Both the position numbers and the translations under genes were made by a program. From Neoceratodus forsteri (taxonomy: Eukaryota; Chordata; Ceratodontiformes; Ceratodontidae), in assembly GCA_016271365.2 (NCBI GenBank), contig CM057459.1, forward strand, positions 487,953,501 through 488,017,500: DNA of 64,000 nt, written 5' to 3'. The stretch's first letter is position 1. Each line of letters begins with the position of its first letter. Positions 47,056 to 58,559 of this stretch are shown here, one piece after another. The notes beneath the pieces were generated by a model that was given only the letters and a program-made list of their open reading frames with translations, searched no databases and was not told the origin of the DNA.

Positions 47056-47735
47056 CCCCAGCCGAGTTGGTAGGGTTACCCAAGCACAACCATTGAATGG
47101 ATCCAGTCCAGGCTGGTGTGCCCAGCTAGATGGGTGTGGGCCTGCAGGTACTCATAGTCATCCTGCTGGCCAGTTTTCTGGTTTTCATCCCGTGGGAATG
47201 TGTGGAGTGCAAGGACATCATGGTTCAGGCCTCACGCTCACATGCAATGTACATCAATGTCTGTCATGTTTCCCTACCTTCTTGGCCTGGGCCGCCATTC
47301 CCCCAGCTTCTGCAAAGGGCCACGCAAGCACCAGGCTCTGACCCACCTCCTCCCCAGAGGAGGACAACAGTCCTATGGAATCTCAATCCTGGCCCTCTGA
47401 TACCCTGGATTTACTTCAGAACCCGGGCTGTTGGCATTGCAAGTGGTAGTATTACCGCTGCACAGGCAGGTCAGTAAAATATTAATTATAGTTTTCTCCC
47501 TATCTGGGTCACCTTGAATTTGAGTTTCTGATATATTGCTGCCTGGACTGTTTTCTCCTGCTATCACTGCCTCAATTGTTATAGATTTGCTTATCAGGCC
47601 CACTGCAGATGTTATCTCTAGGTTTTCTGCCATTTTACTTACACGGTTTGCTTATAGCCCTGGCTGACATTGTTCAAGTCATTTGGCTGTTGCATTTGTC
47701 TTTGCTGTCTAAGTTTTTGATATTGATCTACCCAG
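47056..47735. other. unassigned sequence
   Basis: The first 350 bp are G/C-rich with no recognised element. From 47480 on it is AT-rich, with a block resembling 44460-44580 ('CTCCCTATCTGGGTCAC'). Confidence 0.4.
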
Positions 47736-50006
47736 GTGAAGTCACCTGCCTCTAAATATACCTCACTATGCTCCATACCATTCCTGTCCGTCTCACTCTT
47801 CTCTATCTTCCATCACTGTTCCCTCCCTCCTCCCCCTCCCCCAAGTCCAATTCCCATACTCTCCACTCTCTTCCCCGCCCTTTCTCCCTCAATTCTTCTC
47901 CCCTCCCTTGCCCTGTCTTACCCATCCCCTTTACTCTCCCTACTCCTCTCCTTCCCTTCCCTTCCCACTACATTACCTCCACCATCCACCCTGGGCTTCT
48001 CCATTCCCCTCCCTAAACCTTAGATTTATCCTCTGTTCCATCCTCTCCCTTCTACTCTCTCCTTTTTCTCCTTTTCTCCCTCATTCAAGGGGGCAAAAGT
48101 CCCATGTCCTTATACTCTTCATTCTCCTCCTCCTTCTAGGTGGTGATGATGAACCCAACCCTGGCCTCCATCTCCATCCTCTACCCCTACTATCTCTAAC
48201 GGCTGCAGCATTTTCCACCTTAATGTAAGAAGCCTCCTCCCTAAGCTATACTCCCTTAAAGTCTGGATCTCTCAGCACTCTCCTGGCCTCTTATGTATTG
48301 CTAAAGTTGGCTCACCTCTAGGGTACCTGACACCAGCTTGGCTATCCCTGACTACCACCTCTTTAGTCAAGACCATTGTAAGCTTGGTGGCCATGTTGCC
48401 TTGTAGGTCCATCGGAACCCATCCTGCTTCATCACCTTCACAGAGTCAGTCCCTTCCTCTCACAAACTCCTTCTGACCAAGCTATCTCTCCCTTCCACTC
48501 TTCCTATCTTTGTTGGTGTTTTCTATGCTCTCCTAGACTCTCTTCCTCCTCCTTGGTTGACTCCCTTTCATCCCTTATTTCCCATGTTGCCCTGGTGAGC
48601 TCATCCTCCTTGGGGACTTTAACATAAATCAGCCCTTCCCTGCCTCCAGGCCAACTCTCCACAGGATTAAGTCCCTAATCCTTTCATGACTTGTCACTGA
48701 ATTTACCGGCTCAGTCCTCACTCCCCTAACCACTATCTCCTGGACTAAGTACTCACGTCCCACCCCAACCCCCATCATAACAGCAGACATTCTACTGGAT
48801 GTCATTGATGACCACTGTATGACTTACTGTAGCAGGAAAGTGAGGCCCACTCAATCTGCCCCCAGATACATTTGGTATAGGTCACTCAGGACACGAGACA
48901 TTAATGCCCTCCTAAATGACCTTGCTGCCTCCGACTGGTCCCACCTCTATTCTGACTTGGACATTGACATTGCCCTCTCACTCTTCCATGCCATATTTAA
49001 CCAAACTGGGAACATTCACTCCCCCCCCCATTAGAAAGTCTAGGGTTAAACACACACCTCACCCCTGGATAATATCTGACCTTATTGATTTGTGCAAGTC
49101 CCAGGACCAAGTCTGGGCATGTTTCAAATCCTCCCAATCCCTGTCTGACCTATCATCCAACAGGTAATTCAGGAACTCCTGTATGAAGGCAATCCACACT
49201 GCAAAGGCCCTCTAGTTCAAAACAAACCTCCAGTCTAACCTTAACATCCCATCAAAATTGTGGAAGGTTATCACTCCCTCTTTCACCCCCCTGCCCAGTC
49301 CACTCCTCTGTCCTCCTGATGGATGGCTCACTGGTCTCTGACCTCCCCTCAGTTGCCACTCATTTTAATCGATTCTCGACCACCTGTGCACTAACCTTTC
49401 CTCCTTCTCCTGGTCACTCCCCCCCCCCTTATGTCCCCTGCTGCCTCTCCCCCTGTCCCAGTCACTTGAAGGCTACCAGTTCCCTCTTGTCTCCCCCAGG
49501 AAGTCTGCCTCACCCTCACTTCACTTAACCCTGCTGAGTTCCGCCCTGATGGGTTGGACCACAAACTTCTACACATCTCAGCTCCGGCCATTGTCTCTCC
49601 ACTCGTTCACCTTCTGAAACTCTCCTCCATCAGTGCTGTCCCTCATCTCCCCTCCCCATTATAACAAGGGTCCCACAGGGGCTCCATCCTATATCCTATC
49701 CTGTTCTCAATTTTCCTAGATGACCTCCCTGATGCTCGTGTCTCTTGACATATCCACATGTATGCAGATGGCATAGTCATCTATACCTCTGACACTTTGG
49801 CTTCAGCTGTGGAAGGTTCGCTCCAGCATGACTTCCACAATGTACTGTGCTGGTTCCATGCAAACCAACTCAGGATCAACACCAAGAAGACTGTGTCCAA
49901 GACCTTCAGCATCAGCTAAAAACTGGCCAAGCTGTCTCCATCTCCTCTCCTCTCTTCTCCACATTGGATGGCACCTCTCTGGAGGCTGTCCCTGCTTTCA
50001 GATATC
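47736..50006 (+). mobile_element. Family X LINE, copy B, 5' part
   Basis: Starts in a strongly C/T-rich leader (47760-48080). A frame ending LILFILLLLLGGDDEPNPGL (47908-48228) follows. Next is the endonuclease start SIFHLNVRSLLPKLYSLK (near 48215). A linker frame comes next (48819-49167, with TPHPWIISDLIDLCKSQDQV). RT remnants run to about 50006, where a different LINE has inserted at the YLGV block. The catalytic motif reads HMYADG (49755-49772) instead of HMYADD. Frame is broken many times. Confidence 0.82.
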
Positions 50007-51466
50007 CACATAAATCTCCTGGTAGTGATTGTTTAAGCCCATACTTGTTAAAAACATACATAAATGGATGTGTAGGTCATTGCAAAATATATTTATCTCA
50101 TCCTTCCAGTCCATGAAAATACCAAATGACTGGAAACATGCTATTGTGGTGCCACTCTTCAAGAAAGAGAGCCAAGCACAGCCATCAAACTATAGGCCAA
50201 TTAGTTTGACACTGGTTCTAGGCAAACTGATGGAAAAGATACTAAGGGATCACATCACTGATAGAATAATCAAAGCTGGGAAGGTAGAGAATACACAATA
50301 TGGTTTCACGCCAAAGAAATCTTGTGACACAAATGTAATAACATTCTATGAACCAATTAGTGAATTATTAGACCTAAATATCCTCAGTGATGTGGTCAAC
50401 CTTGATTTTTTTGATGGTGTTTGACCAGGTGCTGCATGGGAGGCTGGTAGAGAAAATAGGGGCCATGGGTCTGGATGCAAACTTGATAAAATGGATTACT
50501 GAATGGTTAACAGGAAGAACTCCCGTAGTTAAAATAAGTGACTCTTTGTCAAGTTCCACAAGAGTGACCAGCGGAGTTTCCCAAGGATTGGTCTTGGGAC
50601 TGATACTTTTTCAGCTTTATGTGTTTGATTTACATATTGGTATAACAGCAATATTACAAAGTTTGCTGATGACACGAAGGTAGGGGGACTGGCTTTAACA
50701 GATGAGAATATATCTGTATTACAAAATGACCTGAATATAATCTCAAACTGGTCAAATATGTGGGGTATGTCATTTAACATAGATAAGTGCTGTGCTATGC
50801 ATTTCGGAAAGACAAACAGGAAACATCAGTATCATCTGGGCAGTACTATCTTATACAGTGTTGAGCAGGAATGGGGCCTTGGAGTAATTGTTGAAACTGA
50901 TTTTTCTTTTCCAGTGCATATCAAATCCAACTGCAATAAAGTCTATATAGAATAATAGGAAATATAAAGAGGAATATTAGTACTGTAGTAGAAACAGAGA
51001 TGTTATGGTCCCTCTGTATTGGGCGCTGGTGAGGCTACACCTGAACTACTGGTCACTGTTTTGGTCACCAGCTTGCAAGGGGCAAAAAATGGCACTGGAG
51101 AGGGTACAGCATAAATTTACAAAGTGCATTTTTACTCTATAACATCCTGGAAGATTCACACCTTTGTATGCACATGAGTTTGGAATACAAAGAAAATGTG
51201 CATGACACTAGGTGACATGACATGCGATTAACTGGGAGAAGGTATAAAACAAACCACAGAGGGTCATATTTCACACAAAGAGTGGTGACATATTGGAACG
51301 CATTGCCTGATCTAGTAGTTCAAGCTACAAACATTGATGCATTCAAAAGGTTATTGGATAACCACATGTTAAACAGGAACTAATATTCCACTGAGTAGAG
51401 GGGGAATAAGCAAGAAGGACAGTTGGTCTATTCCTATGCCTTAGTGACCTTAGTAACCTAGTACCC
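50007..51466 (+). mobile_element. CR1-group LINE nested inside family X copy B
   Basis: 5'-truncated at the RT entry (HKSPGSDCLSPYLLKTYI). It continues with VVPLFKKESQAQPSNYRPIS, MEKILRDHITDRII, then QYGFTPKKSCDTNVITF. After frameshifts, KFADDTK keeps an intact catalytic block (50662-50673). Late blocks include YFTQRVVTYWNALPDLVVQA and FKRLLDNHML. The 3' end near 51440-51466 has TTAGTAACCTAGTA rather than the TCTATG tail, so it is a different CR1 subfamily. It interrupts copy B between the FRY and LCVCLDS residues of the RT thumb. Confidence 0.88.
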
Positions 51467-52440
51467 TCTGTGTGCCTTGATAGCAAGTTTGATTTCTTTG
51501 CCTTCATCAATGGCATCCATGCCAAACTTCACCCCAAACTCTGTGCCTTGCACTGCAGTAAAGACTGCCTTTCCCTCCATGTTTGCCTGGAGATGGTAAT
51601 CAAAATGATTTTCCCCATCTTCAGCTATCCAGATGTGGTCTATGGCATTGACCCTTCCTCTTCCCTTGACAGACTGGATACCCTCTGCAATTCCTTCTAT
51701 CATTTTTGCTTTCAACTCTTCCTCCATACTTATCATTGCTCCCTCTATTCCTCCTTCTCCATCTTCGCAATACCTGCACATTGCCAGTCTCATGGTGCCT
51801 CCTTTATTGCTAAATACTGGTTTGGGTCCCTTTCCTCTCTCCTTTCTCCCATTCCCTCCTCTTCTTACTCTCTCTGCTTCAGGAGTTCCTGTACCTTCTC
51901 CATTCCCCACCCCCACTCCTCTGCCAGGAATCTGTCTTCTCCTACTGCATCCCTTCCCTCTGAAACTTGCTCCCCTCTCTCTCCCTGGCCTCTCCCCCTT
52001 ACTCCCTGCATTTAGATGGCAGTTAAGGTATCATCCTGCTCCCTCCTGTCTCTGTCAACCCCCCTTGACTTTTCTTCCTCTCTCTCTTCTGACCCTCATC
52101 CTACTTAGGACCAGCTTTTAATTGTGGATAATTGTAACTACACTTGCAGTCTGTTTCTGTACCCCACTAGCACTTTCACCTACCGCAGTGATCACTATGC
52201 ACTTTATTGTGTTCTCACACAATTGTTCACATATCATTGCATTAATCTATGCTGTTGTTAATATACTTGACCAACACATTTCTCCTATATCTGTAGTGTT
52301 GCCTATGTACCTGTAATCTGATGTTTTGTTATTTTATTCCCTCTGTACTCCTGCCCCCCCCCCCCCGGGGTCACACCTAGAAATAAGCCTCAGATCAGTG
52401 TGCCTTTCCTGGTTATCAGTTTTTAAATAAATACATTTTC
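51467..52440 (+). mobile_element. Family X LINE, copy B, 3' part
   Basis: Resumes with LDSKFDFFAFINGIHAKLHP, KLCALHCSKDC and MVIKMIFPIFSYPDVVYGID, which parallel the blocks KKLCPKLGALFRNH and QKMILPIF of copy C. It is pyrimidine-rich to about 52110. The 3' end has a C run (52354-52366), CCTAGAAATAAGCCTCAGAT, then CAGTGTGCCTTTCCTGGTT and AAATAAATA. Confidence 0.85.
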
Positions 52441-54135
52441 ATTTTCTATTGTTTGGCAACATTGGTGGGCTATGAAAGTGATGGACAAGGAGAAAGAATG
52501 GTCAGCAGTTCAGTTTAATTGAGGTGAGATAGACTCATGTGACCAGGGGCTGGCAGATGATTGGAGCAGATGTAAATAACTAGTTAGAAAACAAATCATA
52601 TAGAAATGGAGTTTAGGAGATGGAAGTGTGTTTCAACTAAATGCTGTTTAGTTTTAGTTTATGAAATAGTAGTAGTTGAATCAGGCTGCAGATAACTGAG
52701 ATAAAACTGAAAGGGATGATAATGAACAGATTGTACTGTTAAATGAAATTGTGGAAGTAGTGCTGGTGGAGGGGAATCATTGACAGACGGGGTACAATAT
52801 AAGGAATAATGTGTGGTCATGAATATTTTATTTTTTATAGTATGTGGTTCTGCAGAGGAATGTAGCAAGGAGTAAGAGAGAGAGAGAGAGAGAGAGACAG
52901 CCAAGGAGCAGATCTGCTGAGTTAACACTACCAGTATGTATTGTCATTTACCGCTTATACTGTATCAAAAAGAAATCTAATGCTGGCCCTGTGGCTGTGA
53001 GGGCTGAGGTGCTAGATGCCTTTCCTCGGACTATGCTGGTGACCTCTATTCAGGAGCAATCACGGGCTGCTGGGGGTTGGCAAGGGAGGAGAGGGATCGA
53101 GCATCCGAGGGATTGCTCTCCCTCTCTGGGGAGGGGAGGCTTCAATGGTCGGTGCGTTACTGACCCCTAGAGGAGTCTGGAGGGGGGCAGAGCACTGATG
53201 CTGTGCATTAACAAGGGGCTGAGATACGGCAGGCATTGGGAGGAATGCATGCGGAAGTGTGCGTGCTCCTTCCACTGGTGTTATTGCATACCTCACTCAT
53301 GCAAGGGAAGTAAAGAGGAAAAAGGAATCCTAGGTCATGGCAGCTTGATGGCCATCCAACAGGCACCCAGCTTCAGGAGCATCACTGCACTGGATCCGGA
53401 CAGGTGGGAGAGTTGGAGGCTCCCCACCACCCTGCTGCAGGGGTAAGCCATGGGAGAAGAGGTGAGGGCCCTAATGGAGCTGAGGGTAGACCGGACGGTG
53501 GCTGAAAAACAGGTGGAAGCTGAAACGGTGTGGCCGAACAGGACCCAGGGAGAAAAAAGTAAACAAAAATAAAATAAAAAAACAACTTTATCAAAGCCCA
53601 GCACATACAAACCTGATGCAGCAGTCCAACAGTGACAGCCAGTACAGAGAGAGTGGCTCAGCATAGTAAGCACTATCATACTCAGTGGAATCCCCTCACA
53701 CCTGCTATGGGCAGGCATCGCAAATCACTAGTGTGGTCACAAAGGCATGACCTGCAGAAATAATGGTGAGTGAAAGTGAACGCAGTTACCTAAGAGACAG
53801 CTCAAGCAAGAACACAGGTGCACTTGATGATATAATGTACACAACAACATTTAGAATGTACACAAGTTTTAGAATAGGCACAACTTTTTGAGAGCCACTG
53901 ATTTCCATACACAATAAACCCCAACCATATACTATAAATGAGTAGAGTATATGTGAGTTCTAAAATGTATTTAGCACCAATGGAAATAAATAAGTTTATG
54001 TAATGGATACTATGGCCACACCTATTGCATAAATATCAGCATATATAAAATTTTAGAAATATATTACTGATTGGCCATTTTTTTTACATTGGATTTAGGT
54101 TCTACAGAATATCCCCTGTGTTTTATATACCCTAT
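52441..54135. other. unassigned, with a (GA)n microsatellite
   Basis: Contains (GA)n at 52875-52897. The stretch 52980-53450 is richer in G/C, with GGGAGGGG words. No gene or element was recognised. Confidence 0.4.
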
Positions 54136-54240
54136 GTCTGTTGCCCTACCACTTTGGAGCTTAAGCTCATCAGATCACAGAAGTTAAGCAGATTCAGGTC
54201 TGGATAATAGTAGGATATGAGACCTCCAGTAAACACCAGG

Positions 54241-55055
54241 GGCCCGAGTCTAAGACCAAGGTCGCAACTTGCTGAAGTATGCGAGTTGCGACATTTGCTG
54301 CTATGCTGGAGACCCTGTGCCCTATTCCAGAACAGGCAGGATCCCCAGCACTTACGCCCTGCTACTTGCAGCAGCCGCAGGGTTGCACCACAGGAAGTGT
54401 GCACTTGACACGGATGCCACAAGCCACAATCTGAAGGGCACAAGCGGTACAAGGCATGCCCCCCCAGAGCCTCGCTTCCCAACATCATGGCACTGCACCA
54501 CAGGACTGGGGAGGGGTTGGGGGAGACCATAGGAGCACCCTGGAGCACCTGGCATGTGGGGGGATGGGAACTGCCCCATGGGGGCACTGCATGTGTTAGG
54601 GATGAGGGGATGCCAGTGGCCACAGTGGGCAGCCCTGCCATGGGGGTGTGTGGTGTGCACCCATGGGGGACCATAGGGGGTTGGCTGGAGGGGCTGCTGG
54701 CTCGGTGGTGCATTCCTGGTGGATGTAGGTGTGGTTAAATCAGCTAGTAGCTGGTCTAACTGTACTTACATCATGGTCTACTGGGTCCCACTTGGAATTG
54801 CAATTTGCGATTCCACCAGTTGATGTCTTGGAATACCGGCATAATTGTTGCCAGAATCCCCCTTGCGCCATGTCACAGGGGGTTGCGAGCCTAGTGGGTG
54901 GCATAACCCACTTTTAGTGAAGGCAACCTGCACCATGTCACAGGCTGCCTCTTGGAATTGTGTTGGGTGTAATGCATGTTACAAGGTGTGATTTGCACCA
55001 TAGGGTTAGACGCAAGTCACCTTGCAACATGCGTAACCAATTTTAGAAGTAGGCC
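54241..55055. mobile_element. MITE inserted in the 5S head of the SINE
   Basis: An 815-bp segment flanked by CCAGG on both sides (54236-54240 and 55056-55060). The ends read GGCCCGAGTCTAAGA and, reverse complemented, GGCCTACTTCTAAAA, an imperfect inverted terminus. Inside, words such as TTGCAACATGCG, GCGAGTTGCGACA and CATGTCACAGG recur. No coding frame is supported. Removing it rejoins AACACCAGG with TGCTGCAGG as in 5S rRNA. Confidence 0.65.
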
Positions 55056-55150
55056 CCAGGTGCTGCAGGTGGTGGTGTTGGTAATTAGCTCTGCATGAAG
55101 CACCCTTCTCAGTTAAAAATAATCATACCTATGCCCCAATATGGTGTTTG

Positions 55151-55814
55151 GGGGGAAAAAGAGGCCACACTAGTGGTGCAGGGCATATTTTCATACCTGG
55201 CAGGACAGCAAGCATACACTAGCCACAAAGAGTACAAATCTGAACGCACACCACTGGTGTAAAGCTTACATCAGACATATATCCATGGGTATACAACCAC
55301 CAATACTGATGCAAAAATATTTTATTTTAAATTTATAAAATGCAGATACATATAGTTTACAGACACAAATATAGCAGCAGCATAAAATACATGAGATAAA
55401 ATATATCACCAGAATGCTGAGTCACAAGCAATTAGGGATTTAAGGCCAAACTGCCAACTTTAAATACACATTACGTTATGTTCACTTTTATGACGTGCAG
55501 CTGCTGCTCAGCCTTAGATGGCATCACACATCCTCGGTGCTTCATTCCTCGACAACATCATCAGTGGGTGTGTCGCTGCATGTTTCAGAAGTCAATGCAG
55601 CATAACGTATATTTGAATTTTGCAGTTTTGACTTACTTGCTTCAGTTCATTTGTGTATGTGCACTACATGTGTCTGCTCTTCAGAAATTTAAAATAAAAT
55701 AATTTTCTATCAGTATTGCTGTGTGGTTGCCAAGATTTAATCAGTTACAACCCCAGGGTTACATGCCTGATGTAAGCTTCATCCCTTTGGTGTGCACCCG
55801 ATTTTTGTGTCTTA
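55151..55814. mobile_element. 664-bp insertion with 8-bp flanking repeat
   Basis: Flanked by GGTGTTTG (55143-55150 and 55815-55822), consistent with an 8-bp target duplication. An internal inverted repeat pairs GCACACCACTGGTGTAAAGC with GCACACCAAAGGGATGAAGC (reverse complement), both followed by TTACATCAGRCAT, at about 55244-55275 and 55765-55797. The inverted repeats do not reach the left flank, so the insert may be composite. 8 bp suggests hAT, with no other support. Confidence 0.5.
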
Positions 55815-55919
55815 GGTGTTTGTGGGACACTGCATTTTCAAAGGAGCTGTCTTTCAGCTGAGACATTAAACTGAGGTCCTGCCTGCCAGTTCTGGTGGAT
55901 TTTTAGGTGGATGTTAAAG

Positions 55920-56299
55920 CTGAAGTGCAATTTGTTTATTTATTTTTTACAAAATGTTAGTTTCAGCTACAATTAATAAAAATATCAGCACATGTTTCCA
56001 ATCTACTTTTCCAGATACCTCCTATGCTTCATCTCATGAGATTTATTTATTTTATCAAAGTCTAACCCTTGCCAGGTTTATAAGGTTATTTCTAAGCCAA
56101 ATGTGATCATCTTTTTTTATTGAGAAAAAAACAAACTAACAAAAACCAAAACAAATTAAACTATTTATAAAATACTAAAATTCTGGTGGATCAAGAAGTT
56201 TTTACCATGAAATGAAAATGGGAAATGCCTGGGCAGAAATTGTTTATAGTGAAAAAAGGCAGGGTTAAATAATTTGCACAATTGAATTGTGTTGCTGCT
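55920..56299. mobile_element. 380-bp AT-rich insertion with TTAAAG flanks
   Basis: TTAAAG occurs at 55914-55919 and 56300-56305. Removing the segment rejoins GATGTTAAAG with ATCTCATGG, as in the intact SINE at 22060-22110. The insert is AT-rich, with no recognised ends beyond a weak GTGCAAATT/AATTTGCAC pairing. The TTAA-containing target could suggest piggyBac-type insertion, but this is only a hint. Confidence 0.5.
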
Positions 56300-56518
56300 T
56301 TAAAGATCTCATGGCACTTTTCAGAAAACTTAAAGGATTTTCCCCAGTGTCTCAGGCAAATTTCCCCCATTTATTAAAAACCATCAACAGCTTACCCTCT
56401 TTCAATATCACCTGGCTTTCATCTGTATCCCCCTCCCTCCGGACAAGGCTGAAAAAAGGAAACATAATATTTCCTAGCTCTCCTTTCCTGGTCAGCACAC
56501 ACAAAATAAATAAATACA

Positions 56519-56763
56519 AAGTCTAGTCAAAACCTATAGAATTTTCCCATAAGAGAACAACAATAGTTCAGCAATTCCTGAGAGTATTTATTTGAGGTGA
56601 GTTTTAAGAAGCTGGAAGATTCTAGTGTTTGTTTCATTCAGGAGCAAACACACTCTTTTAGAAAGAACAAATATACTGGAACATTTTGTATCCCTGTTGT
56701 TTTCCATTTATCTCTCTAGAAATACACACCATTACATTTTAAAATAGCTGAAGATTTAGACAA
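56519..56763. other. unassigned spacer
   Basis: AT-rich; nothing recognised. Confidence 0.4.
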
Positions 56764-56910
56764 GCAATAATACCCAAAAGAGTGGGTGGTATTGGGTTAT
56801 ACCAGACTGTCCAGGGGCGTGATGAGGCCAGACACCACAGGTGGAGGGCCTTATAGCCCCTGGAATGTCCAGTATAACCCAATACTGCCCACCCTGGAGG
56901 ATATTATTGC
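56764..56910. mobile_element. 147-bp foldback element, GCAATAAT termini
   Basis: Starts GCAATAATACCCAAAAGAG and its reverse complement starts GCAATAATATCCTCCAGGG. The arms pair through GGGTGG/GGGTGGGC and TATTGGGTTATACYRG and on to CCAGGGGC, about 65 bp each. It closely parallels the foldback at 61728-61869 in length, in GCAATA termini and in the CTCCAGGGTG word of the right arm. Confidence 0.7.
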
Positions 56911-58559
56911 GCTTAGAAAATGGGTTATATGTGAAACTTTTTCATAAAATATTTGAAGAATGTTTAAAAAAATCTGTTAATCTTTCAAAAAACTGAATAG
57001 AAATTAACTTTCTGGTAAAGTAGTCCCTCTTTTGGTACACTTTCCAGTAGTGGTGCTGCTTTTTTGTATATGAACAGTTGGTGATTTTTTTTTTTCAGAA
57101 GCGAGAAATGTCTCCCTTCCCAACACAACCTGTATAATCACACAGTTTTGCAGTGTTTTTACAACAGCTGTGAGGCTGTCAGAGCTGGCTGACTTCAACT
57201 ATTTGCTGCAGTGTGTGGACTATGCTAAACCAATGAATTTTTGTTGTAAAAGGAAACCACATACCTGTCTCTGCCCTGCTCCACTGTACTGTACCTCCCT
57301 CTCTGTTGAACGTATTCCACAGCTAATGAGCATGGAATGAGAGGTACAGTTAAATCAATACAGGAATAAATACAAAGGTGTTTCTGGTATTTCCTGCTGT
57401 GTCTTACACTTTCCTCCCTGTACTCATGCACGATCAGTTATGAGGTGTGAGCAAGCAATTTCAAACCAGAGCACTTTTCTTTATCAGTCGGACATGTTTG
57501 TTTGTTTTCTGTTAATAAAAAGGAAAAAAAACAGTGAATTTATTAAACACTTCAGTGTCTGAGGACTGCAGAGCACTAGTGGTTTTAAGTGGAGTTGTAG
57601 AAGCGAGCAGGATGGGAACGTGGTGCTACCTTGCAGTTCAGTGTCATCCCCCTTCCCACATCAAGGTGAAACAGTTTCTTTTACATTGAAACGTTGCCAT
57701 ATCGGATTGCAACTGAAACACTGAAGGTATGGATACATAACTAAAAGAATGTCTTTCCTTTGTAGTTCTGTGGGTATGGATTGAAAAAAATGTAGAATAA
57801 AGAAGCTGTAGTCACGCCCCCTTCCCGAAGTAATAGGTTGTAGAAGATTAGAGATCATGAAGAGTGCGATTACGAGATGCCAGTAAATTGTAGGGAAGTA
57901 GCAGCACTGTGTTGATTAAATTAAAACAAATGTTTTGTGGAATTATTTAACGTTCTGGGCAAGAGACTTTTGCTCACTAAGCGGGGAAAAATAATGGCAG
58001 CTATTAGATTTCTAAATTTTTATGGGCACAGTGTTTTTGTTGGGGTTACAATGGCAGCATACATGGGATATGAAGCAAGGTATAGGGAAAAAACTGTAAC
58101 AAGAAATAAACTCAGCTGAGTTTGATGTAGGGTTTGGACAGGCAGCTGGCACAGATCTATGGAACAGCAGGGCAGGAGGTATCTCTTTTTCTCGCTAAGC
58201 GAGGAAAAAAAATGATTACCAATTGTTTAGAAAATTCTAAGGGCACAGTGATTTTGTAAGGTAATCTGGCAGCCAGAGACTGGGACTCATTATTTCCTAG
58301 TCTTTGTTGCCTGATACAGGACTGGCTAGTTAGTGCCATTAGCCAATCAGAAAAGAGAATGCTCCTTACCCATTTTCAAATGTGTGTAATATTTTGATCT
58401 AAGCTACTCTATAATAGTTGGTAAAGGTTTATCTTCTGTATATTACTGTGCTCCCTCGCTATTACAAACAGAATGGGAGCCACAACATATGTTCATTATA
58501 GCTCTCATTTTGTTACATTGAGGGATGCTGAAAAATCAGTCAGGGCTTCAATAAAATTT
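56911..58559. other. unassigned, with an imperfect ~219-bp tandem duplication
   Basis: CTCACTAAGCGGGGAAAAAT at 57973 recurs as CTCGCTAAGCGAGGAAAAAA at 58192. Both are followed by TCTAA...GGGCACAGTG and a 'GGCAG' word, giving two units spanning about 57950-58300. A 60-codon frame (57937-58119) lies in the first unit but is not kept in the second. No gene is supported. Confidence 0.5.

Larger units (their letters stand above)
54136..56518 (+). repeat. 5S rRNA-headed SINE, split into four pieces by three insertions
   Basis: Pieces: 54136-54240, 55061-55150, 55823-55919 and 56306-56518. The first begins GTCTGTTGCCCTACCACTTT and contains AGATCACAGAAGTTAAGCAG, matching 5S rRNA in order through the internal promoter region. 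The second has GGTGCTGCAGGTGGTGGTGT and ATGCCCCAATATGG, the usual post-5S body of such SINEs. The third has GAGCTGTCTTTCAGCTGAGA then CATTAAACTGAGGTCC, the shared central domain. The fourth has GATCTCATGGCACTTTTCAG, CCCCAGTGTCTCAGGC and a (AATA)n tail. The short repeats flanking each gap support a single original element. Confidence 0.7.

Noticed and set aside
54136..54240. Functional 5S rRNA gene
   Set aside because: Many substitutions from 5S rRNA, interrupted near its 3' end, and joined to a SINE body. It is a SINE head.
54132..54713. 193-codon minus-strand open frame
   Set aside because: It runs across the 5S-like SINE head and into the MITE, is rich in Ser/Pro/His from composition, and has no family resemblance.
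57937..58119. 60-codon frame ending REKTVTRNKLS
   Set aside because: It is not kept in the duplicated unit 219 bp downstream and has no family match.
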